From Lepturacanthus savala (lineage: Eukaryota > Chordata > Actinopteri > Scombriformes > Trichiuridae): a stretch of 64,000 nucleotides of DNA. The position numbers and the translations under genes are program-made. Below, one piece after another: positions 52,621-63,211 of this stretch (positions are counted from its first letter, which is position 1; each line of letters opens with the position of its first letter). The stretch lies in contig JARUPU010000033.1 in NCBI GenBank assembly GCA_030544235.1, positions 2,604,001-2,668,000 on the forward strand, given 5' to 3'. The notes beneath the pieces were generated by a model. It was not told the origin of the DNA and did not search any database. It worked only from the letters and a program-made list of their open reading frames with translations.

Positions 52621-54884
52621 AACCCTAACCCTAACCCTAAATTCTTAACTGGGGGGTGTAGGAATTGGTTCAATTTCTATATGATTTTCGGTTTCGGAGC
52701 TGCAGCACCTTTAAAATCACTGGGAGGGATATACCTGGTAGTTTCGTTCCCTATACCGCAACGCTGAGCCTAACCCTAACCCTAGTCTAACCCTAACCCT
52801 AACCCTAACCCTAAATTCTTAACTGGGGGGTGTAGGAATTGGTTCAATTTCGATATGATTTTCGGTTTTGGAGTTGCAGCACCTTTAAAATCACTGGGAG
52901 GGATATACCTGGTAGTTTCGTTCCCTATACCCCAACGCTGAGCCTAACCCTAACCCTAGTCTAACCCTAACCCTAACCCTAACCCTAAATTCTTAACTGG
53001 GGGGTGTAGGAATTGGTTCAATTTCTATATGATTTTGGGTTTTGGAGCTTCAGCACCTTTAAAATCACTGGGAGGGATATATCTGGTAGTTTCGTTCTCT
53101 ATACCCTAAAGCTGAGCCTAACCCTAACCCTAGTCTAACCCTAACCCTAACCCTAACCCTAACCCTAACCCTAAATTCTTAACTGGGGGGTGTAGGAATT
53201 GGTTCAATTTCAATATGATTTTCGGTTTCGGAGCTGCAGCACCTTTAAAATCACTAGGAGGAATATACCTGGTAGTTTCGTTCTCTATACCCTAAAGCTG
53301 AGCCTAACCCTAACCCTAGTCTAACCCTAACCCTAACCCTAAATTCTTAACTGGGGGGTGTAGGAATTGGTTCAATTTCTATATGATTTTCCGTTTTGGA
53401 GCTGCAGCACCTTTAAAATCACTGGGAGGGATATACCTGGTAGTTTCGTTCCCTATACCCCAACGCTGAGCCTAACCCTAACCCTAGTCTAACCCTAACC
53501 CTAAATTCTTAACTGGGGGGTGTAGGAATTGGTTCAATTTCTATATGATTTTTGGTTTCGGAGCTGCAGCACCTTTAAAATCACTGGGAGGGATATACCT
53601 GGTAGTTTCGTTCCCTATACCGTAAAGCTGAGCCTAACCCTAACCCTAGTCTAACCTTAACCCTAACCCTAACCCTCACCCTAAATCCTTAACTGCGGGG
53701 TGTAGGAATTGGTTCAATTTCGATATGATTTTCTGTTTCGGAGCTGCAGCATCTTTAAAATAACTGGGAGGGATATACCTGGTAGTTTCGTTCCCTATAC
53801 CCCAACGCTGAGCCTAACCCTAACCCTAGTCTAACCCTAACCCTAACCCTAAATTCTTAACTGGGGGATGTAGGAATTGGTTCAATTTCGATATGATTTT
53901 CGGTTTCGGAGCTGCAGCACCTTTAAAATCACTGGGAGGGATATACCTGGTAGTTTCGTTCCCTATACCCTAACGCTGAGCCTAACCCTGACCCTAGTCT
54001 AACCCTAACCCTAACCCTAAATTCTTAACTGGGGGGTGTAGGAATTGGTTCAATTTCTATATGATTTTCGGTTTCGGAGCTGCAGCACCTTTAAAATCAC
54101 TGGGAGGGATATACCTGGTAGTTTCGTTCCCTATACCGCAACGCTGAGCCTAACCCTAACCCTAGTCTAACCCTAACCCTAACCCTAACCCTAAATTCTT
54201 AACTGGGGGGTGTAGGAATTGGTTCAATTTCGATATGATTTTCGGTTTTGGAGTTGCAGCACCTTTAAAATCACTGGGAGGGATATACCTGGTAGTTTCG
54301 TTCCCTATACCCCAACGCTGAGCCTAACCCTAACCCTAGTCTAACCCTAACCCTAACCCTAACCCTAAATTCTTAACTGGGGGGTGTAGGAATTGGTTCA
54401 ATTTCTATATGATTTTGGGTTTTGGAGCTTCAGCACCTTTAAAATCACTGGGAGGGATATATCTGGTAGTTTCGTTCTCTATACCCTAAAGCTGAGCCTA
54501 ACCCTAACCCTAGTCTAACCCTAACCCTAACCCTAACCCTAAATTCTTAACTGGGGGGTGTAGGAATTGGTTCAATTTCGATATGATTTTCGGTTTTGGA
54601 GCTGCAGCACCTTTAAAATCACTGGTAGGGATATACCTGGTAGTTTCGTTCCCTATACCCCAACGCTGAGCCTAACCCTAACCCTAGTCTAACCCTAACC
54701 CTAACCCTAAATTCTTAACTGGGGGGTGTAGGAATTGGTTCAATTTCTATATGATTTTCGGTTTCGGAGCTGCAGCACCTTTAAAATCACTGGGAGGGAT
54801 ATACCATGTAGTTTTGTTCCCTATACCCTAACGCTGAGCCTAACCCTAACCCTAGTCTAACCCTAACCCTAACCCTAAATTCTT

Positions 54885-55545
54885 AACTGGGGGGTGTAGG
54901 AATTGGTTCAATTTCTATATGATTTTCGGTTTTGGAGCTGCAGCACCTTTAAAATCACTGGGAGGGATATACCTGGTAGTTTCGTTCCCTATACCCCAAC
55001 GCTGAGCCTAACCCTAACCCTAGTCTAACCCTAACCCTAAATTCTTAACTGGGGGGTGTAGGAATTGGTTCAATTTCTATATGATTTTTGGTTTCGGAGC
55101 TGCAGCACCTTTAAAATCACTGGGAGGGATATACCTGGTAGTTTCGTTCTCTATACCCTAAAGCTGAGCCTAACCCTAACCCTAGTCTAACCCTAACCCT
55201 AACCCTAAATTCTTAACTGGGGGGTGTAGGAATTGGTTCAATTTCTATATGATTTTCGGTTTTGGAGCTGCAGCACCTTTAAAATCACTGGGAGGGATAT
55301 ACCTGGTAGTTTCGTTCCCTATACCCCAACGCTGAGCCTAACCCTAACCCTAGTCTAACCCTAACCCTAAATTCTTAACTGGGGGGTGTAGGAATTGGTT
55401 CAATTTCTATATGATTTTTGGTTTCGGAGCTGCAGCACCTTTAAAATCACTGGGAGGGATATACCTGGTAGTTTCGTTCCCTATACCGTAAAGCTGAGCC
55501 TAACCCTAACCCTAGTCTAACCTTAACCCTAACCCTAACCCTCAC
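54885..55545 (+). repeat. Local two-monomer duplication
   Basis: The pair of an ordinary TTTTGGAGCTGC monomer and a GATTTTTGGTTTCGG monomer occurs twice in a row. The second monomer ends CTCTATACCCTAAAG in the first pair and CCCTATACCGTAAAG in the second. This is the smallest clear step of multi-monomer duplication in this part of the array. Confidence 0.6.
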
Positions 55546-58500
55546 CCTAAATCCTTAACTGCGGGGTGTAGGAATTGGTTCAATTTCGATATGATTTTCT
55601 GTTTCGGAGCTGCAGCATCTTTAAAATAACTGGGAGGGATATACCTGGTAGTTTCGTTCCCTATACCCCAACGCTGAGCCTAACCCTAACCCTAGTCTAA
55701 CCCTAACCCTAACCCTAACCCTAAATTCTTAACTGGGGGATGTAGGAATTGGTTCAATTTCGATATGATTTTCGGTTTCGGAGCTGCAGCACCTTTAAAA
55801 TCACTGGGAGGGATATACCTGGTAGTTTCGTTCCCTATACCCTAACGCTGAGCCTAACCCTGACCCTAGTCTAACCCTAACCCTAACCCTAAATTCTTAA
55901 CTGGGGGGTGTAGGAATTGGTTCAATTTCTATATGATTTTCGGTTTCGGAGCTGCAGCACCTTTAAAATCACTGGGAGGGATATACCTGGTAGTTTCGTT
56001 CCCTATACCGCAACGCTGAGCCTAACCCTAACCCTAGTCTAACCCTAACCCTAACCCTAACCCTAAATTCTTAACTGGGGGGTGTAGGAATTGGTTCAAT
56101 TTCGATATGATTTTCGGTTTTGGAGTTGCAGCACCTTTAAAATCACTGGGAGGGATATACCTGGTAGTTTCGTTCCCTATACCCCAACGCTGAGCCTAAC
56201 CCTAACCCTAGTCTAACCCTAACCCTAACCCTAACCCTAAATTCTTAACTGGGGGGTGTAGGAATTGGTTCAATTTCTATATGATTTTGGGTTTTGGAGC
56301 TTCAGCACCTTTAAAATCACTGGGAGGGATATATCTGGTAGTTTCGTTCTCTATACCCTAAAGCTGAGCCTAACCCTAACCCTAGTCTAACCCTAACCCT
56401 AACCCTAACCCTAAATTCTTAACTGGGGGGTGTAGGAATTGGTTCAATTTCGATATGATTTTCGGTTTTGGAGCTGCAGCACCTTTAAAATCACTGGTAG
56501 GGATATACCTGGTAGTTTCGTTCCCTATACCCCAACGCTGAGCCTAACCCTAACCCTAGTCTAACCCTAACCCTAACCCTAAATTCTTAACTGGGGGGTG
56601 TAGGAATTGGTTCAATTTCTATATGATTTTCGGTTTCGGAGCTGCAGCACCTTTAAAATCACTGGGAGGGATATACCATGTAGTTTTGTTCCCTATACCC
56701 TAACGCTGAGCCTAACCCTAACCCTAGTCTAACCCTAACCCTAACCCTAACCCTAAATTCTTAACTGGGGGATGTAGGAATTGGTTCAATTTCGATATGA
56801 TTTTCGGTTTCGGAGCTGCAGCACCTTTAAAATCACTGGGAGGGATATACCTGATAGTTTCGTTCCCTATACCCCAACGCTGAGCCTAACCCTAACCCTA
56901 GTCTAACCCTAACCCTAACCCTAACCCTAAATTTTAACTGGGGGGTGTAGGAATTGGTTCAATTTCAATATGATTTTCGGTTTTGGAGCTGCAGCACCTT
57001 TAAAATCACTGGGAGGGATATACCTGGTAGTTTCGTTCCCTATACCCCAACGCTGAGCCTAACCCTAACCCTAGTCTAACCCTAACCCTAACCCTAAATT
57101 CTTAACTGGGGGGTGTAGGAATTGGTTCAATTTCTATATGATTTTCGGTTTTGGAGCTGCAGCACCTTTAAAATCACTGGGAGGGATATACCTGGTAGTT
57201 TCGTTCTCTATACCCTAAAGCTGAGCCTAACCCTAACCCTAGTCTAACCTTAACCCTAACCCTAACCCTAACCCTAAATCCTTAACTGCGGGGTGTAGGA
57301 ATTGGTTCAATTTCGATATGATTTTCTGTTTCGGAGCTGCAGCATCTTTAAAATAACTGGGAGGGATATACCTGGTAGTTTCGTTCCCTATACCCCAACG
57401 CTGAGCCTAACCCTAACCCTAGTCTAACCCTAACCCTAACCCTAACCCTAAATTCTTAACTGGGGGATGTAGGAATTGGTTCAATTTCGATATGATTTTC
57501 GGTTTCGGAGCTGCAGCACCTTTAAAATCACTGGGAGGGATATACCTGGTAGTTTCGTTCCCTATACCCTAACGCTGAGCCTAACCCTGACCCTAGTCTA
57601 ACCCTAACCCTAACCCTAAATTCTTAACTGGGGGGTGTAGGAATTGGTTCAATTTCTATATGATTTTCGGTTTCGGAGCTGCAGCACCTTTAAAATCACT
57701 GGGAGGGATATACCTGGTAGTTTCGTTCCCTATACCGCAACGCTGAGCCTAACCCTAACCCTAGTCTAACCCTAACCCTAACCCTAAATTCTTAACTGGG
57801 GGGTGTAGGAATTGGTTCAATTTCGATATGATTTTCGGTTTTGGAGTTGCAGCACCTTTAAAATCACTGGGAGGGATATACCTGGTAGTTTCGTTCCCTA
57901 TACCCCAACGCTGAGCCTAACCCTAACCCTAGACTAACCCTAATCCTAAATTCTTAACTGGGGGGTGTATGAATTGGTTCAATTTCGATATGATTTTCGG
58001 TTTCGGAGCTACAGCACCTTTAAAATCAATGGGAGGGATATACCTGGTAGTTTCGATCCCTATACCCCAACACTGAGCCTAACCCTAACCCTAACCCTAA
58101 CCCTAACCCTAAATTCTTAACTGGGGGGTGTAGGAATTGGTTCAATTTCGATATGATTTTCGGTTTTGGAGCTGCAGCACCTTTAAAATCACTGGGAGGG
58201 ATATACCTGGTAGTTTCGTTCCCTATACCCCAACGCTGAGCCTAACCCTAACCCTAGTCTAACCCTAACCCTAACCCTAAATTCTTAACTGGGGGGTGTA
58301 GGAATTGGTTCAATTTCTATATGATTTTCGGTTTTGGAGCTGCAGCACCTTTAAAATCACTGGGAGGGATATACCTGGTAGTTTCGTTCTCTATACCCTA
58401 AAGCTGAGCCTAACCCTAACCCTAGTCTAACCTTAACCCTAACCCTAACCCTAACCCTAAATCCTTAACTGCGGGGTGTAGGAATTGGTTCAATTTCGAT

Positions 58501-61171
58501 ATGATTTTCTGTTTCGGAGCTGCAGCATCTTTAAAATAACTGGGAGGGATATACCTGGTAGTTTCGTTCCCTATACCCCAACGCTGAGCCTAACCCTAAC
58601 CCTAGTCTAACCCTAACCCTAACCCTAACCCTAAATTCTTAACTGGGGGATGTAGAAATTGGTTCAATTTCGATATGATTTTCGGTTTCGGAGCTGCAGC
58701 ACCTTTAAAATCACTGGGAGGGATATACCTGGTAGTTTCGTTCCCTATACCCTAACGCTGAGCCTAACCCTGACCCTAGTCTAACCCTAACCCTAACCCT
58801 AAATTCTTAACTGGGGGGTGTAGGAATTGGTTCAATTTCGATATGATTTTCGGTTTTAGAGCTGCAGCACCTTTAAAATCACTGGGAGGGATATACCTGG
58901 TAGTTTCGTTCCCTATACCCCAACGCTGAGCCTAACCCTAACCCTAGTCTAACCCTAACCCTAACCCTAACCCTAAATTCTTAACTGGGGGATGTAGGAA
59001 TTGGTTCAATTTCGATATGATTTTCGGTTTCGGAGCTGCAGCACCTTTAAAATCACTGGGAGGGATATACCTGGTAGTTTCGTTCCCTATACCCTAACGC
59101 TGAGCCTAACCCTGACCCTAGTCTAACCCTAACCCTAACCCTAAATTCTTAACTGGGGGGTGTAGGAATTGGTTCAATTTCTATATGATTTTCGGTTTCG
59201 GAGCTGCAGCACCTTTAAAATCACTGGGAGGGATATACCTGGTAGTTTCGTTCCCTATACCGCAACGCTGAGCCTAACCCTAACCCTAGTCTAACCCTAA
59301 CCCTAACCCTAACCCTAAATTCTTAACTGGGGGGTGTAGGAATTGGTTCAATTTCGATATGATTTTCGGTTTTGGAGTTGCAGCACCTTTAAAATCACTG
59401 GGAGGGATATACCTGGTAGTTTCGTTCCCTATACCCCAACGCTGAGCCTAACCCTAACCCTAGTCTAACCCTAACCCTAACCCTAACCCTAAATTCTTAA
59501 CTGGGGGGTGTAGGAATTGGTTCAATTTCTATATGATTTTGGGTTTTGGAGCTTCAGCACCTTTAAAATCACTGGGAGGGATATATCTGGTAGTTTCGTT
59601 CTCTATACCCTAAAGCTGAGCCTAACCCTAACCCTAGTCTAACCCTAACCCTAACCCTAACCCTAACCCTAAATTCTTAACTGGGGGGTGTAGGAATTGG
59701 TTCAATTTCAATATGATTTTCGGTTTCGGAGCTGCAGCACCTTTAAAATCACTAGGAGGAATATACCTGGTAGTTTCGTTCTCTATACCCTAAAGCTGAG
59801 CCTAACCCTAACCCTAGTCTAACCCTAACCCTAACCCTAAATTCTTAACTGGGGGGTGTAGGAATTGGTTCAATTTCTATATGATTTTCGGTTTTGGAGC
59901 TGCAGCACCTTTAAAATCACTGGGAGGGATATACCTGGTAGTTTCGTTCCCTATACCCCAACGCTGAGCCTAACCCTAACCCTAGTCTAACCCTAACCCT
60001 AAATTCTTAACTGGGGGGTGTAGGAATTGGTTCAATTTCTATATGATTTTTGGTTTCGGAGCTGCAGCACCTTTAAAATCACTGGGAGGGATATACCTGG
60101 TAGTTTCGTTCCCTATACCGTAAAGCTGAGCCTAACCCTAACCCTAGTCTAACCTTAACCCTAACCCTAACCCTCACCCTAAATCCTTAACTGCGGGGTG
60201 TAGGAATTGGTTCAATTTCGATATGATTTTCTGTTTCGGAGCTGCAGCATCTTTAAAATAACTGGGAGGGATATACCTGGTAGTTTCGTTCCCTATACCC
60301 CAACGCTGAGCCTAACCCTAACCCTAGTCTAACCCTAACCCTAACCCTAACCCTAAATTCTTAACTGGGGGATGTAGGAATTGGTTCAATTTCGATATGA
60401 TTTTCGGTTTCGGAGCTGCAGCACCTTTAAAATCACTGGGAGGGATATACCTGGTAGTTTCGTTCCCTATACCCTAACGCTGAGCCTAACCCTGACCCTA
60501 GTCTAACCCTAACCCTAACCCTAAATTCTTAACTGGGGGGTGTAGGAATTGGTTCAATTTCTATATGATTTTCGGTTTCGGAGCTGCAGCACCTTTAAAA
60601 TCACTGGGAGGGATATACCTGGTAGTTTCGTTCCCTATACCGCAACGCTGAGCCTAACCCTAACCCTAGTCTAACCCTAACCCTAACCCTAACCCTAAAT
60701 TCTTAACTGGGGGGTGTAGGAATTGGTTCAATTTCGATATGATTTTCGGTTTTGGAGTTGCAGCACCTTTAAAATCACTGGGAGGGATATACCTGGTAGT
60801 TTCGTTCCCTATACCCCAACGCTGAGCCTAACCCTAACCCTAGTCTAACCCTAACCCTAACCCTAACCCTAAATTCTTAACTGGGGGGTGTAGGAATTGG
60901 TTCAATTTCTATATGATTTTGGGTTTTGGAGCTTCAGCACCTTTAAAATCACTGGGAGGGATATATCTGGTAGTTTCGTTCTCTATACCCTAAAGCTGAG
61001 CCTAACCCTAACCCTAGTCTAACCCTAACCCTAACCCTAACCCTAAATTCTTAACTGGGGGGTGTAGGAATTGGTTCAATTTCGATATGATTTTCGGTTT
61101 TGGAGCTGCAGCACCTTTAAAATCACTGGTAGGGATATACCTGGTAGTTTCGTTCCCTATACCCCAACGCT

Positions 61172-61960
61172 GAGCCTAACCCTAACCCTAGTCTAACCCT
61201 AACCCTAACCCTAAATTCTTAACTGGGGGGTGTAGGAATTGGTTCAATTTCTATATGATTTTCGGTTTTGGAGCTGCAGCACCTTTAAAATCACTGGGAG
61301 GGATATACCTGGTAGTTTCGTTCCCTATACCCCAACGCTGAGCCTAACCCTAACCCTAGTCTAACCCTAACCCTAAATTCTTAACTGGGGGGTGTAGGAA
61401 TTGGTTCAATTTCTATATGATTTTTGGTTTCGGAGCTGCAGCACCTTTAAAATCACTGGGAGGGATATACCTGGTAGTTTCGTTCCCTATACCGTAAAGC
61501 TGAGCCTAACCCTAACCCTAGTCTAACCTTAACCCTAACCCTAACCCTCACCCTAAATCCTTAACTGCGGGGTGTAGGAATTGGTTCAATTTCGATATGA
61601 TTTTCTGTTTCGGAGCTGCAGCATCTTTAAAATAACTGGGAGGGATATACCTGGTAGTTTCGTTCCCTATACCCCAACGCTGAGCCTAACCCTAACCCTA
61701 GTCTAACCCTAACCCTAACCCTAACCCTAAATTCTTAACTGGGGGATGTAGGAATTGGTTCAATTTCGATATGATTTTCGGTTTCGGAGCTGCAGCACCT
61801 TTAAAATCACTGGGAGGGATATACCTGGTAGTTTCGTTCCCTATACCCTAACGCTGAGCCTAACCCTGACCCTAGTCTAACCCTAACCCTAACCCTAAAT
61901 TCTTAACTGGGGGGTGTAGGAATTGGTTCAATTTCTATATGATTTTCGGTTTCGGAGCTG
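61172..61960 (+). repeat. Segment repeated exactly 2040 bp later, copy 1
   Basis: Rows compared from 61201 to 61960 are the same as 63241 to 64000. The match includes the CCCTATACCGTAAAGC hybrid, CCCTCACCC and AACTGCGGGG variants. Left of about 61172 the two diverge (CCCCAACGC against CCCTAAAGC). The right limit is unknown because the window ends. Confidence 0.75.
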
Positions 61961-62922
61961 CAGCACCTTTAAAATCACTGGGAGGGATATACCTGGTAGT
62001 TTCGTTCCCTATACCGCAACGCTGAGCCTAACCCTAACCCTAGTCTAACCCTAACCCTAACCCTAACCCTAAATTCTTAACTGGGGGGTGTAGGAATTGG
62101 TTCAATTTCGATATGATTTTCGGTTTTGGAGTTGCAGCACCTTTAAAATCACTGGGAGGGATATACCTGGTAGTTTCGTTCCCTATACCCCAACGCTGAG
62201 CCTAACCCTAACCCTAGTCTAACCCTAACCCTAACCCTAACCCTAAATTCTTAACTGGGGGGTGTAGGAATTGGTTCAATTTCTATATGATTTTGGGTTT
62301 TGGAGCTTCAGCACCTTTAAAATCACTGGGAGGGATATATCTGGTAGTTTCGTTCTCTATACCCTAAAGCTGAGCCTAACCCTAACCCTAGTCTAACCCT
62401 AACCCTAACCCTAACCCTAAATTCTTAACTGGGGGGTGTAGGAATTGGTTCAATTTCGATATGATTTTCGGTTTTGGAGCTGCAGCACCTTTAAAATCAC
62501 TGGTAGGGATATACCTGGTAGTTTCGTTCCCTATACCCCAACGCTGAGCCTAACCCTAACCCTAGTCTAACCCTAACCCTAACCCTAAATTCTTAACTGG
62601 GGGGTGTAGGAATTGGTTCAATTTCTATATGATTTTCGGTTTCGGAGCTGCAGCACCTTTAAAATCACTGGGAGGGATATACCATGTAGTTTTGTTCCCT
62701 ATACCCTAACGCTGAGCCTAACCCTAACCCTAGTCTAACCCTAACCCTAACCCTAAATTCTTAACTGGGGGGTGTAGGAATTGGTTCAATTTCTATATGA
62801 TTTTCGGTTTTGGAGCTGCAGCACCTTTAAAATCACTGGGAGGGATATACCTGGTAGTTTCGTTCCCTATACCCCAACGCTGAGCCTAACCCTAACCCTA
62901 GTCTAACCCTAACCCTAACCCT

Positions 62923-63084
62923 AAATTCTTAACTGGGGGGTGTAGGAATTGGTTCAATTTCTATATGATTTTCGGTTTCGGAGCTGCAGCACCTTTAAAA
63001 TCACTGGGAGGGATATACCATGTAGTTTCGTTCCCTATACCCCAACGCTGAGCCTAACCCTAACCCTAGTCTAACCCTAACCCT
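62923..63084 (+). repeat. Hybrid monomer with CCATGTAG and CGTTCCC
   Basis: All other CCATGTAG monomers continue TTTTGTTCCCTATACCCTAA. This one continues TTTCGTTCCCTATACCCCAA, the ordinary ending. The switch lies within about 10 bases after CCATGTAG (63019-63030). It has two hexamers after GTCT (162 bp). Confidence 0.7.
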
Positions 63085-63211
63085 AAATTCTTAACTGGGG
63101 GGTGTAGGAATTGGTTCAATTTCTATATGATTTTTGGTTTCGGAGCTGCAGCACCTTTACAATCACTGGGAGGGATATACCTGGTAGTTTCGTTCTCTAT
63201 ACCCTAAAGCT

